From Ischnura elegans (Eukaryota; Arthropoda; Insecta; Odonata; Coenagrionidae), in assembly GCF_921293095.1 (NCBI RefSeq), contig NC_060251.1, positions 98,008,566 through 98,072,565 of the forward strand: a stretch of 64,000 nucleotides of DNA, given 5' to 3'. The notes under the pieces were generated by a model. It was not told where the DNA came from and made no database searches. It saw only the letters and a program-made list of their open reading frames with translations. The translations under genes and the position numbers were made by a program. Below, one piece after another: positions 1 to 11,321 of this stretch (the first letter of the stretch is position 1; each line of letters begins with the position of its first letter).

Positions 1-25
1 GCAGGTTCGAATCCTGTCCGCAGCG
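1..25 (+). tRNA. 3' end of a tRNA-Ser-like gene or SINE head (cut by window edge)
   Basis: The window opens inside a T-arm (5-bp stem around TTCGAAT), followed by seven acceptor-strand bases, a discriminator base and a run of eight T that would stop RNA polymerase III. The T-arm matches the tRNA-Ser(AGA) type also seen at 3914. The 5' part is outside the window, so a true tRNA and a tRNA-derived repeat cannot be told apart. Confidence 0.45.
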
Positions 26-1330
26 AATTTTTTTCACTATTGTTTTTACATGTTTAAAGGAATTTTATCACTACAATATTTTTATGATATCTCAAATTTG
101 ATATCGAATTTGCTCACTCTAAAATCTGGTAAACACGTAAGAGTAACTGAATAATTATAATTAATAAAGTTAATAATATTTCTCCCAATTCCCCCAAAAG
201 TAAAAGCACGATTATTATTCTCTAGTGTGACCGCATATGGAGTACGCAAGAAGTGTATGGCACTAGGCCGGCGTTTATTTTTTTTCCAAATGATCCGATT
301 TAAAAATAAGTGGCCTCGACATGTGCGAAATAGACAGCTATAGGAAATTAATGCAGTTATTTTGAATGTTAAGTTTTTACACCCGGATAAAACGTTTATA
401 TAATCAGTCATCAAGGTCAGACAAATCCATATATTTGAATGAATCAACTATATAACGGTTTCTCGATACATTAAATTTAATGCCGTTTCTCGCAAAGACG
501 CATGCATTCATTTATTATTCCATTGCTATACTGTTTTGTATTACTGCACTTTCTCCGTATTTTCTTTATTTTTCTTAATCCTAACATTTTTCAGTATCGC
601 CTGACCGACGTGTCTTCGTGGTATCTTTGCATTGTTCTAACCTTGGACGCGCATACGTACTATATTTATTGCTAACCGTTGTGTTTCTAAGTGATTGTGT
701 TGTTCATATGGACTTGGTTGTATTGAGTGATGCAGGATTGGTTGGATCTCACACTACCTGCATGAATGTGCATGTATTGTTACGGTGTGTTTTTTTTATG
801 ACCGTGTGATATGCATTCAGGGATCCTAATGCATGCAGATGATTGGTTACCCCATTCAAAGACACCCTAGAGAGATTAAGGTACTACTTAAAAATATGTT
901 TTTTCATTTACGAGCGTTTATAAGGATATTATCAGAATCACAGTAGTTTTTAGGCGGCATCAGTCGCTTTCAAGGGGACTTTATAGAGAAGGCCCAATTC
1001 CATCCCGTACGAGGCTGATTTCTGTTGCCACTTCGGTCGCATTTTAATCGGTTTCCAAAAATGTCCGCACTGTGGCTATGAGTGTATAGCGATCCACTTC
1101 TTCCCAATATTTTGCAGCATAATGTGGCATAAAAACGTTACAACTGGTCGTACTGTATGAACAGAAGAAGACCTAAACGCAGAAAACAAAAAAAATGCCC
1201 CGCAGTAGTTAGGGTAAATCGTAATCAAAGTATATTGCATGTCTATACACTAAATAAAACTTATCACATGCATAACTCTCGTTATTATTTTCGTCAAAAA
1301 CTGCCATAGAAAGCGTTAGCCAGATGTTAA
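26..1330. other. No gene recognised; one diverged repeat copy
   Basis: AT-rich sequence with only short chance reading frames. Positions about 590-890 resemble a repeat seen again at about 18225-18460 and 27855-28330; the shared landmark is a GGGATCC / GCATGC / TGATTGGT block. Confidence 0.5.
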
Positions 1331-1334
1331 ACGA

Positions 1335-1470
1335 ATAAGGCTGGTAGCAGCTAGAGACTCGGAGGCTGAGCGCTAGGCTTAGATTGCTTGAGCAACTGAG
1401 GATACGTATATTTCAGAGCGACTCGAAGAAAATCATATTAAAAGCCCGCTTGCGATCCACTTTTATCGAA
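1335..1470 (+). mobile_element. LINE ORF2 C-terminal fragment
   Basis: Translation gives a degraded GW..LE.RR..ARLRLLEQLR pattern, also present on the minus strand at 3317-3553 and on the plus strand at 58508-58714. This block precedes the SFFPRT motif near the C-terminus of many arthropod non-LTR retrotransposon polyproteins. The fragment is short and has lost both ends. Confidence 0.5.
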
Positions 1471-2252
1471 TATTTTGCAGTATAATGATTTCCCTAGCTA
1501 GGAGCAGCATTGAAAAGGAATCCATTTGATTTCTTCCATAATCATGTGTATAAAATTCGGTTAATACCACAAATTATACCTTATTTCCCCGTGAAACTCA
1601 AATCTATTTGTCCGTCAGCGACACGCGTGGCGAATTTTGTAAACTCATATAAATGCGCGGTGGGTGACAACGCATTTAGAGGCAGACTTGACGATCCACT
1701 TTTGTAATACTCGTGGTAACTTTGAAAGGAAATGAAACGCCAAATAGGTATCACTACCCGTAATTATTCACTTCCTTTCATTTCCATTACCTCCAGTACC
1801 ATTTCGAACGAAATGGATCGTCCTCCGACAGGGAAATTACTCTTGGAAAAGCATCCTTTCAGTTTGAAGATCCCCTCATTTGATTTCGTACTGGCTTTAT
1901 GGGTGTGTGAGCAGGTGCCCATATTTGCCCCGCAACGAGGAACATTCAAAACCGACCGGAAGCGCTAATCGACAAAGGAAAAAGCAAAATCATTTCCCAC
2001 TTTGTCACAACTATGTTTCTGGCATCGTCTTCATATTTAGAGCGGATACGGGAGATTCTTATTCGAGCCCGAGGCAAATGAATTTCCCTCCGTGGAATAA
2101 TAAAAAGTATTGAAATACCTATTCTAAATCTATGTGTTCACTGGATTCGAGTTTCGGAGATGTAACAGAGGTTGAGATAAGTCTCCAATTAACACAGTTC
2201 TAAGATGAATCTCTAGATTTGGCCACCAGTAGGCACGCGGCTTAATGTTTGT

Positions 2253-2770
2253 AATAGGGTGGTTTCCTATTATTTTTTTATTGCCTAAATCGAAAGATTA
2301 TTACTCCTGGAGTACGCATTTCACGTTCTTAGATTTTCGAATGACGAGATCTATTTTTCGCGATTAAACGAAAAGTGAAAAATTTCAAGCGCGCGAAAAC
2401 GCGACTGCTAAGTAGGAATGATGGGAAAACTCCGTGTGACGCATTTCTGGTTCCCCCTGCCGCCTTGTGAGGTGACCTAGGGGCGAAGCTTAAGCGATGA
2501 TACGACGCAGGCTGCTAGCAGGTAGCTGAGTACCCTGCTAGCAGGTAGCGTTTGGCTTAAATAAGGATTATTAATACCTTATCAAACGAGGAAAACTTTC
2601 CGACCTTAGGCAGTTTTAATAGTAGATTATTAAGACATGTTTCCCTGAGCTCTGTGCCTCATGCATGCATTGGTAATATCAGACGATGTAAAACTCCTAT
2701 CTGCTCGTATAGAAACTAGGTCCCTGTGACGTCACGTGGAGTGGCATCGCATGGGCGCCAATCTGGCCTA
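2253..2770 (+). mobile_element. AATAGGG-family MITE, 3' truncated
   Basis: Begins with the family's terminal sequence AATAGGGTGGTTTCCT and follows the other copies for about 520 bp, including the CRE-like TGACGTCA at 2727-2734. It stops short of the 3' terminal inverted repeat. It encodes no protein. Confidence 0.85.
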
Positions 2771-3174
2771 TGTAATTTATGAAAAAAACTAACAATGTAG
2801 TTGTAATTGATCCTGATTACATTATTCCAATTCTTTTCCTTCCACTGGCGCTTTCTCAAACGACGCAATGACTTAACTTTGGGGTGGACAACAGAATTCC
2901 ATTTTTTACAGTTCAGTGTTCAGAATCGATAAACGACAGCAGAGTAATCGGATACTGAATCGAAGGAAAACTGGTTAAATCGGGTCGTTCTTCGTTGGTA
3001 AGATCCATGGCGGGGGATTTAGAATGCCCTCGGAGGAAGACGAGCGGTCTCATCACTTGAGTGAATCAACATCATCCAACAGCTTCCTCTGAGGCAACAG
3101 GAAGCCTAAATAACCCTCGGAATACCATCTACTTCCGACTGCGAAAGAATGACCTAATATCGCCACTTCTACTG

Positions 3175-3553
3175 CTTCCTTATACTTGATTGCGGTGAAA
3201 TAAGGCCGCCCACATCTACATAATACCCCGCAAGCCGCCTAAAAGGCGTGTGGCTGGGGGTGCCTGGACACCAGCCATATACACATAAAAAATGAAGTGC
3301 TCTAACGAAGTTGGGACTAGCGTTTATTAAAGTCCTTTGTGGTTCGGGGAAAAAACGAATTCCCATAACTATCCGTTCGGCAAAACATCTCTCTTAATTT
3401 ATCGCTTCTATCGAACCTGGAAATATAGTGTGGCTCTAATATTATGTTCTCTGTGTCGCTCTTAAAGATATCCATTCTCAATTGCTCAAGCAATCTAAGC
3501 CTAGCGCGCAGCCTTCGAGTCTCAAGCGGCTCCCAGCCTAATTCGCTTAACAT
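3175..3553 (-). mobile_element. LINE ORF2 C-terminus and 3' region
   Basis: The minus frame 3317-3553 reads LGWEPLETRR, ARLRLLEQLR, then ISRFDRSDKL, RTDSYGNSFFPRTTKD. This is the typical C-terminal end of an arthropod non-LTR retrotransposon polyprotein. The sequence after it on the minus strand (3175-3316) contains the LINE's 3' trailer, which recurs near 59205-59260. The upstream reverse transcriptase is missing. Confidence 0.7.
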
Positions 3554-3714
3554 CTGAGTATGAGATGAATGGCTTTAGTAAACGGTGGGACTAACAGTCG
3601 TTTTATTTCTTGACTTTTATTATTTTGTAGTTTGTTCATGAGGATAAAAGCAGAACCAATTGAAATCGATACTTTGCGAAGGAAACATTAGGAATTGATA
3701 CTTTGCGAAGGAAT

Positions 3715-3895
3715 TATTTTAAACGCGAATTACATTCAACATGAATTTGCGCATGGAGCATCTTTCAGAGCAACACGGAGAATATCATCTTAGAGGGTAT
3801 TCAACATATCTCCATATCCGATATAAACAATAAAATAAGAGAGATATTGTGGCGAGCGGATAGGTACAAGAATTCGTTTTTCCTCCAAATTATAC
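3715..3895 (+). mobile_element. LINE C-terminal fragment, degraded
   Basis: A further decayed copy of the block at 3317-3553, in plus orientation. Recognisable pieces are a QSNTENIILEGI-like stretch and the DKIREILW-like stretch before the SFF motif region. Confidence 0.45.
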
Positions 3896-3913
3896 TCTTC
3901 AACTAGCTCATCA

Positions 3914-3997
3914 GGATGTGGCGTCCGAGTGGTTTAGGAGATGGACTAGATATCCAATGGGTTCTACCCGCGCAGGTTCGAATCAAGTGCGAAGCGA
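3914..3997 (+). pseudogene. tRNA-Ser(AGA)-like pseudogene
   Basis: The GTCCGAGTGG D-arm, an ACTAGATATCC anticodon loop with AGA, a long variable arm (GGGTTCTACCC) and a GCAGGTTCGAAT T-arm are all in order. The 3' half of the T-stem no longer pairs and the acceptor stem is broken, so it is not a working tRNA. Confidence 0.65.
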
Positions 3998-3999
3998 TC

Positions 4000-6150
4000 T
4001 TTCTACCCATTTGTTGCTAACTACCACAGTAAAAAAATTATGCCTTTATCTCCCCTCTATCCAGAACAATGAGGAATTTTGATAAACTCGGCCAAAGTTT
4101 TGATTTCTCTGTCTCTACCTAAGTTCCAAAGTTACTTGTGGCAAAGCTGAACTCAATGAAAAAATTCTACTACGAGAATACTTTTAAGTATACGTTAAAT
4201 TTTATATTAATGTATTTACCTACATATTTCATTCATTGGTGTGCAACTTGGTATAGATTTATTTATTTTTCAATGCGTTTATTGCATGGGTGTTCATAAT
4301 TTTCGATTGTTTATCACCTGTGAAGTTATATGTAAGGTTATCCCGTAAATAAATGTAATGAAATAAATATAATGTGGGACTTAGTACTCAAACAAATGCA
4401 AAAAGCTCCTTCTTTCCATTTTTAACGGTTGGTGTACTAAAACCCTCCGCAATACGCATATTGACCCATTTTGCAGGGTATTATGGGCGAATAAATAAGA
4501 TTGCTTAAGATGTAATACCGAATTAAAAATATTTTTTTCATTCCTTCTGGAGGCTTTCGCGGTGTGATGAAGATTCAGCGAAGAGGTTAACGGGATTTAC
4601 TGTAAATCCTGTAAATCATTTACACCATGTGTGTCCATCCGTATAGTCCATATCCATCCTTCTTTAAGTCGATGAAGAAAACGTAAAACGTGATAATAAA
4701 TGTTCCCTTGAAAAAACGACAAATTTGAATGATTTTGCGTATCAAAACGCAAGCTTCTATAACAATTTCGATGGCATTTATTGACGGAACGGTACGCAAC
4801 GGAAGGGTTATTTGTGCCTACGGTTAAAAGCACGATTCAAAGAAGACAAAAATTTAAAATATAGATTCTATTGCTGCGAGATAAGTGGACCCCGACTAGT
4901 AATTATTTGTCCTTAAAGGTATGTAATAAGATCCTTAAATTTTATCGCCGTATTCGTAAAAATTATTAATGCATCAGTCTTTCGTTATAATTATTAATGA
5001 GTATATGTTTTATAAGGAATGTATAATGCGTAAAATATGATAACATCAAATACAAAGAAAAATTAAAAAACCGATGAGACAATGAAAATGTGTGCTTGCG
5101 TCGTATAAAAAATACAGCTTAAATAAAAATATATTTTTTATCATTTACGCTGTTATTATACAAGTGGGTCAGCAGTAACAGCAGCAAGTCAAACAAGGTG
5201 TAAAAGAAGAAAAAAATGTAAGATAAAATTCCTTATTGGTTTCCAATGTTACGAAATCTAGGAGCCCCCAAAATTTGTTCACTGGTCCTTCCACGTCATA
5301 TGCACCTAGAAATTTATGGACGTCATTTTTAATATGACCTCACAGAAGCCAGCTATTACCGATCCAACCACTTTAAGGGAATTCAACCATTATCATTACA
5401 GGGCAGAAATCCGTTTTGAGGTTTTAAGCAGCTCCTCAGTCAACTCTCATATTAGACAACCTTAGTCATCTTTTTCGGCCATTCAGTATGCCCAAAAATC
5501 GATCATTGTCACACCACGACTCAAAGATGTAGCGTCTTTGCCATAGTTTGTCTGGTAACCGGAATCACTTAATCGTGGATCGGAGATATGGTAAATTAAA
5601 AAAAATGGATGATTAATTAAAAGGCCTGATTTGGATTCTGCACTACGAAGGATGTGCCTCGATTAAACACTTACCATTTCGAACGATAAACACTTCACCG
5701 TAAGATTCATACATCTTTGTCGTCAAATAAAGAAATGGTTTTTCCCTTTGTAAAAAAGACTTCTATGAGAAAGAAAAGGGATAATATTACACATGAAAGC
5801 ACATAAAAGACAACCTGCAACTCTTAGAAGGAAGTTTGCCAAAGGAAAAGATCATGGTTTTTCTCCGTATATGTGCTGAAATGATTCAATTAGCATCTTA
5901 TAAGAAACTTACGTGACGCATGATATGAATCACACACGTACCCGGAAGTAGTTTAATCAGGCGTTTGCCAAGGTCGAAAAAAATGACACGCAGCGCATAT
6001 AATCATAGAGGAATGCCATATGTTCGTTCCAATGTTAGCTACTGATATTTTGAGGGTACTAAGTTAGAGGAAGGCAGTGATTAGTAACCCGCACAAGAGT
6101 GGGCAATTTAGATAATCACGGTAAAAACAATCTCATGGATAAAAAATTAA
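4000..6150. other. No gene or clear element recognised
   Basis: AT-rich sequence. The 78-aa minus frame at 4597-4833 has no recognisable motif. No clear tRNA-like, LTR-like or inverted-repeat structure was seen. Confidence 0.5.
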
Positions 6151-6424
6151 AATTATTAATACTTATTGTTGACATTTACTATGCAAATTCTCATAAAATT
6201 GAAAAAAAATTAAAAATAAAGAAAGTTACCAGAATGGTAGCACCGAAAAAAATTAACAGAAAATTATCAAATTAAAAGACAAGAAAAAAATCATTAGAAA
6301 CATTTGTCAATTTTCTAATGTGTTGGATTCTTATAGAAGACCACAATTGTAACTTTTTTATATCATAAGATAGCATTGCCTTGCATATGATCCAACGATA
6401 TGACCTTTGGATTTTTCTCTTTTA

Positions 6425-6606
6425 TATAAAAATGGAAAGACAATCGTCGAGGGACAAGTGGAAGGCAAGAACGGAAAAGGAAGACCTCGAAAAAAATATA
6501 TGGAACAAGTAAAGAAAGATGTGAAAGAGAAGAAATACGGTGGTGTGAAAAGATTAGCTGATGGGAGAACTGAGAGGAGAGCTGCGTCAAACCAATCCTA
6601 GGATCG
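6425..6606 (+). mobile_element. LINE ORF2 C-terminus (GKGRPRKKY type)
   Basis: The plus frame reads KTIVEGQVEGK, GKGRPRKKYMEQ, VKEKKYGGVKRLADGR, RRAASNQS and then a stop. This is the basic C-terminal end of an RTE-like retrotransposon protein. The same ending is present, heavily interrupted, at 16120-17272. Confidence 0.7.
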
Positions 6607-6689
6607 TTGACCAATGATGATGATCTAAAAATCGGTTAATGTCGCAACGGAAATGTAGCAGGAAAAAATTCATGCGTGAGTTATATGAT

Positions 6690-6800
6690 GCCAAAAAATT
6701 CATCGAGATAGTATTTACAAGCCTATTTTACCTAGTCCAAGTCAAGCTATCATAGAGCAAAACTATCGCAAGTATTATGGTCCTGTATTGTACGTGGAAA
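6690..6800 (-). mobile_element. LINE end with SFFPRT-like motif
   Basis: The minus strand encodes a SFFPRTIQD-like stretch followed by a 3' trailer. The same arrangement and flanking words occur at 22450-22600. Only the C-terminal tail remains. Confidence 0.5.
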
Positions 6801-7350
6801 AAAACTGAAAAACTAAAAAAAAACTTAAACTTGAAAAAAGCGGTAGAAACTTAAATCTAAAAATTCAGTACAGAGTGCAAAAGCAATTCTTATATAAGAA
6901 TCCAATACAATAGAAAATTGACAAATGTTTCTAATGATTTTTTTCTTGTCTTTTAATTTGATAATTTTCTGTTAATTTTTTTCGGTGCTACAATTCTGGT
7001 AACTTTCTTTATTTTTAATTTTTTTTCTTCAATTTTATGAGAATTTTGCATAGTAAATGTCAACAATAAGTGTTTAATATAATGCTCAATAAGACTGCGT
7101 GTTAAAAATGCATTGATTACGTATTGAACTAATTTGATGAAGTTCATTTTTTTGTTTTTGTTGGGGTATATCACAAAAAATAAACACGTCTGAGAAGTTA
7201 TACATAAATCTGTATGAACATCATCTACAAAACACTCCAACCATATTAACATTTTAAAGGTTCCCCGACTAATAGTGACATTTTCCCCATCTAAAAGAAT
7301 AAGGCCTCATATGGAGAGCCTTTCATCATATGGAGACTTTCCCATAAAGA

Positions 7351-7503
7351 CTTTTTCAAATGCGGTTAAAATTGACTATTGCCATTCGTCTGAAATGTGA
7401 TATCTGAAATGAAATAATTTGTATATTTTGAATACTCTAATGGTGGGTAACGAATCGCAATCAATGCATTTCGTTTTCTTTGATGGAGGAAACTAACCCT
7501 ATT
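7351..7503 (+). mobile_element. AATAGGG-family MITE, 3' end only
   Basis: About 150 bp matching the last part of the full copies (for example 14664-15331), ending in the terminal inverted repeat GGAAACTAACCCTATT, which carries one extra A. The 5' part is missing. Confidence 0.75.
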
Positions 7504-7580
7504 GCGCGTCCTCCGTACCGCACGCTCAAGTAATTTCTGACCGTAAGTTGTTAGTTTAAAGTTAGTTGCAATGTCATTTA

Positions 7581-8790
7581 CTACACTGCCTCAATGGATT
7601 CTCCCGTCAAGTGTGCACTACGGAGAGAGCCAGAAAACTCGCCGAATGGCTTAAAAATTGACATTTCTTCACTTTTATGCCGATTATTATAGTATTCTAC
7701 CGATGAAGGTAGGTTTCCATGGAGTACTAAAGAGGTGATCTGGGAGCCTCCCTTTCCTTCCAGCACTGCCTTCTTTAATTCACTGTAAGGCCTACTCTCT
7801 CTCAATCTATCTAAAAATCCTATTCTTTTCCTTCCCCTCCCTCGTTTCCCCAACATTCTACCCTCCAACACCATTTTCAACATCCCCTCACCGCTAACTA
7901 AGCACTAACTCCATCCAAACCTTCTGTCTCCTGCGTATCTCATCTAAAAGCTTTCTCTCCTCGCCAACCATATCCAGCACTTCGTCGTTCCTTTTCCTCT
8001 CCGTCCATTTCACCCTCTCCATTCTTCTCCATACCCACATCTCGAACGCCTCCAATCTTCTCTCGTCTTCTTTCCTCAGAGTCCACGTTTCCGCACCGTA
8101 GAGAGCTACACTCCAAACCAAACTCTTCACTAACCTCTTCTTTAAACTCTTACATAACGATCCTCTTAGAAGCTCCTTCCTGCTCATGAACGCCTCCTTC
8201 GCTAATGCTATTCTCTTCCTGATGTCCTTACTACTGTATCCGTTTTCCTCTAACGTACTGCCTAAATAGTTATCTAACGATTTGATCGTTGGATTATTCT
8301 TCCTCATAGAATAATCCTCTAAGGTCGTTAGAATATCAATTGCGTACGCATGGTTTCGCTGATGGTAGGACCTGCCCGCCTTGTGACGGTGCAGGATTCC
8401 TCGTCCCGTCCTTCCTTCCCCGTCCTTTCCCTGGAGGCGTCGTCGGGCTCCTATCGCGGCGGCGCCTCCTTTCCCTGTTCCTTTCTGTCCTTCCCCTTCT
8501 GGCGGCGAGGAGAAAAGCTGACCGCTTATAGTCCTCGTCTCAGGAGTGTATCCAGCGAACCCGACCCAAGGGTTTCGTTTTCATTGCCTAAATAGTTCAA
8601 TTGCTCAACCTGCTCAAGTTTTTCACCACCCACCTTTATCTTGAGTCTCACATTCCTCGCTCGTGATGCTTTACAAAACCGCATTACCTTAGTTTTCTTG
8701 TGATTAATCCTCATCCCAAACTCCTCGCAACGTTCGTATAACGCATCCACTAGGGCCCGAAGCCCCCTTGCTGACTGACTGTTTATGCCG
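7581..8790 (-). mobile_element. Reverse-strand non-LTR retrotransposon, 5' truncated and interrupted
   Basis: This copy is close in sequence to the open reverse transcriptase at 19907-21145. The minus strand gives ARGLRALVDALYERCEEFGM (from about 8783), NYLGSTLEENGYSSKDIRK, ALYGAETWTLRKEDERR and KRGRGRKRIGFLDRLRESRP. It starts downstream of the catalytic FADD motif. A 313-bp sequence is inserted at 8272-8584 within the NYLG segment, flanked by a 13-bp duplication. A 4-bp insertion near 7888-7900 shifts the frame after the WMELVLS motif. The copy is inactive but young enough to read almost cleanly. Confidence 0.85.
8272..8584 (+). mobile_element. SINE-like or unclassified insertion with 13-bp target-site duplication
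   Basis: TGCCTAAATAGTT occurs on both sides (8259-8271 and 8585-8597) and belongs to the interrupted LINE, so this is a precise insertion of 313 bp. The insert is GC-richer than its surroundings. Part of it (about 8400-8560) matches about 32790-32960; shared landmarks are CCTTTCCCTGGAGGC and GGAGTGTA. No open frame or A/B box was recognised. The orientation is assumed. Confidence 0.65.
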
Positions 8791-8879
8791 ATAAAAGAGA
8801 ATTTTTTTAATGCACTGTGGATAGAGTGTGAAACAGCGTGAAAATTACGTCCATTTCCATTCAAAACATAAGGAAGAAG

Positions 8880-9362
8880 TGTTCTGATCCATAACGCCTT
8901 ATGTCCGCTGATTCTGTTTTGCACACTCTCTCTATATCTAATATTCCAAATTTAATCTTAAAATCTGATTTAAAACTAATACATAGCATTCTTAACTCTT
9001 CCATAGACTGTCCCGATTTCGTCTCCAATCTAAACTTTAAAGTTCCATGCAGACCCACTCGAACGCATTCGCTCCTCCATGTGCCCATTCCCAGATTGTC
9101 ACTAACCAAACGTTCCATCCTCTCCCGCCTCTCTTCCCTCATAAATTCCCTTCCAGATCACATTGACCCGTTCTCCATTCCAAACCACTCCTTTACAAAC
9201 CGCGCTCTTTCCTACCTTAATGTGAGCTCTTAAGGTCAAAGAGCTTACTTCAATGTATTGTTATTTATTTAAATTAATTATGTTTGATTGTGTTTGTGCT
9301 TTTACGTTTGTTATACTGTGCCACTATAAAATGGCAAACTATGCTGTATGTGGACAATTTGA

Positions 9363-9393
<31 letters not shown>
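8880..9393 (+). mobile_element. 5'-truncated LINE end with (AAAT)n tail
   Basis: The plus frame 8901-9233 reads NLNFKVPCRPTRTHSLLHVP, PRLSLTKRSILSRLSSLINS and LPDHIDPFSI and ends in a stop. This is the C-terminal pattern of jockey/CR1-like ORF2 proteins. A 3' UTR and a run of AAAT units (9362-9393) follow, as expected for target-primed reverse transcription. Confidence 0.75.
9362..9393 (+). repeat. (AAAT)n microsatellite, LINE tail
   Basis: About eight AAAT units end the LINE copy and abut the mariner remnant that follows. Confidence 0.85.
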
Positions 9394-9790
9394 CAACGCC
9401 CGTCATCTCAGCGCTGATGCAGCCTAACTGCTCCTTGAGCAATTTCACTGGGACGTTTTCGATCACCCACCGTGCAATGCCGACATAGTAATTGCTCATG
9501 CCGTATGAACTCCATCTTTCCGCTGAAATGAAGAAGTGGCTTGTATGGAAACGTTTTCAAACGGGCGATGAGCTTCGGGCCAAAGGAAAAATTAATAGGA
9601 AGTCATTGGCGGCAACATCCTATGAAGAAGGTATAGTAAAGCCCGTCCACAGGCATGACCGATCGCCGAGGCGATTATGTCGAAAGGATACCACAAGTGT
9701 GCTCAACATTTAGCAATGAAATAATTTTTTATCAATCACTTCGTCTTCAGTTCATGAGCCATCGGAGGTGGAATAAAAAACCGCCCTCGT
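9394..9790 (+). pseudogene. Mariner-like transposase C-terminal remnant
   Basis: Frames joined across stops read RHLSADAA, LLLEQFHWDVFDHPP, then EMKKWLVWKRFQTGDELRAK and LAATSYEEGIVKPVHRHDR. This is the C-terminal third of a Tc1/mariner transposase, including the HPP block and the xxFYEEGI..LV.R..KC-like end. Internal stops and the missing N-terminus show that it is dead. The preceding LINE tail abuts it directly. Confidence 0.7.
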
Positions 9791-9937
9791 ATATTTTAAT
9801 CATCTGGAAGTAAACTTTAATCTAATCTAATGTTGGTGCTGGTTAACCCCCTGCCAAACACCTTGTTAGGTGCCTTGCAGGTTAATATATAGATTTAGGT
9901 GTACTATGATAAGAGATTGACGATGTTCTTCAGCTAG

Positions 9938-10236
9938 CAGGGGCGCAGCTAGGAATTAAGGCTAGGGGGGGTTTTAGGAGCAACTAATACTTACGGGTGT
10001 GGGGGGTATTGCATACCTAGCAGGGTACGCAGGAGTTGTGGGGGCCCTCCTTCAGAAAAAATTGAAGAATAATGGTTCAAAATGGTGAGTTTTACGACTT
10101 TCTGAGGGATATATGATAAATCCTATATTTAATCTATAAGTAATACTGATCCAAATAAGTGAAATGGATTAAACTTAAAAATTTCTCTGAGCTCTGGGGG
10201 GGGGGGGGGGTTTATCCCCCAAAACCTGCGCCACTG
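9938..10236 (+). mobile_element. hAT-type MITE (CAGGGGCGCAGC family)
   Basis: Starts CAGGGGCGCAGC and ends GCTGCGCCACTG-like, giving 12-bp imperfect inverted termini. The flanks TCAGCTAG (9930-9937) and TCAGCTAA (10237-10244) form an 8-bp duplication typical of hAT transposons. It has G-runs near the left end and G/C-runs near the right end and is non-coding. Confidence 0.85.
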
Positions 10237-10876
10237 TCAGCTAACACCCATAAACTTGAAAGCTTCCAAACCCTTTACGGCATAAACATTTCCTGAACTA
10301 TTTTTCCGCAGAAAAATTGGCTTTCTGCGAATTCTTCGCCAAGGTACGAGGGTTTTCGGCGCAGGAAGTGACGAACGACTTGAGAGACGTGTGAACGGGG
10401 AACTTAATGCGCGTTTCAATGACCTCGGACTCGTAAAACGGGAGGGGAATAAAGAATTAATATGCTCGGACACAAAGGTGTTCCCTTCATCTAAATACAT
10501 TCTGCAGAGGTTACGATCGTGACGAAAGGTTCGTTGCTCCCTTCGGAATGGTAATGGGAGCTTTATACTAATTGAGCCTTCCTCATTACTCTTCCATTCC
10601 CTGATCGCCTATCTCTTAAAAAAGGAAACGCTATGCAAAAACAGTTTTCCTAGGGAACAATGGAAGTATGCTTGGATTATATGGCTATTCCGGGAAGCCA
10701 TTAAAAAGTGGATGGAAAATAGGCGAGCAGATGAGTGAGGCAGCAGACAACAGAAAAATCAGGGGGAGTGGATTTATTTATGGGCCGAATTTATTGTGTT
10801 GTAAGCATGATTGATGTCATGAGTTCGCCACTGAGAGCTCTATACGTCTAGTCGTACTCTTACGACAGACGAAAAT

Positions 10877-11321
10877 CGATACCTCTACTGCATTAACTCT
10901 AAAAAATCGCCCACCGAATCAAATCCGCTCATCTTGTACTACAAGGGCCAGGGGCGCAGCTAGGAATTAAGGCTGGGGGGGTTAAAGTGCAAGTAAAACC
11001 GGGGTGCGAGGGGGTATGGAATACCCACCAGGATAAGCGGTAGGTGCGAGATTAGTAAATTGCGGAATTTTAAGATAAATGGTTCAAAATGGTGAGTTTT
11101 ACGGCTTTCTGAGGGAGATTTTATTAAACCTTACACTTTTCTATTAGTAATATCAATCAAATTTAGTGAAATGGATAAACTTAAAATTTTCTCTGAGCTC
11201 TGGGGGGGATTTTATCCCCCAAACCCCCCCCCCCCCCTCGCTGCGCCACTGACAAGGGCTACTACACGAGCGGATTTGATTGGGTGGGCTATAGTTGAGC
11301 GTTTATGCAGTGGAGGTATCG
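10877..11321. repeat. Palindromic element split by a hAT MITE
   Basis: Arms of about 65 bp (10877-10940 and 11260-11321) are reverse complements; landmarks are ATCAAATCCGCTC and GAGCGGATTTGAT. The hAT MITE 10949-11251 lies exactly between them, so the original element was a near-perfect hairpin of about 140 bp. Confidence 0.7.
10949..11251 (+). mobile_element. hAT-type MITE (CAGGGGCGCAGC family)
   Basis: Ends CAGGGGCGCAGC and GCTGCGCCACTG, with a perfect 8-bp duplication ACAAGGGC at 10941-10948 and 11252-11259. It is the clearest copy for defining the family's ends. Confidence 0.92.

Larger units (their letters stand above)
6155..7079. repeat. Long inverted repeat (about 180-bp arms) around LINE debris
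   Basis: The arm at 6155-6336 reappears as its reverse complement at 6892-7079 with few differences. Both arms are extremely A/T rich. The spacer of about 555 bp holds a fragment of the CAGATACATATGG hAT-like repeat (about 6340-6395), a LINE C-terminus (6425-6606) and a second LINE end (about 6690-6800). Confidence 0.75.

Noticed and set aside
9362-9393. AAAT run as a regulatory microsatellite
   Set aside because: It is best explained as the 3' tail of the LINE copy that ends there.
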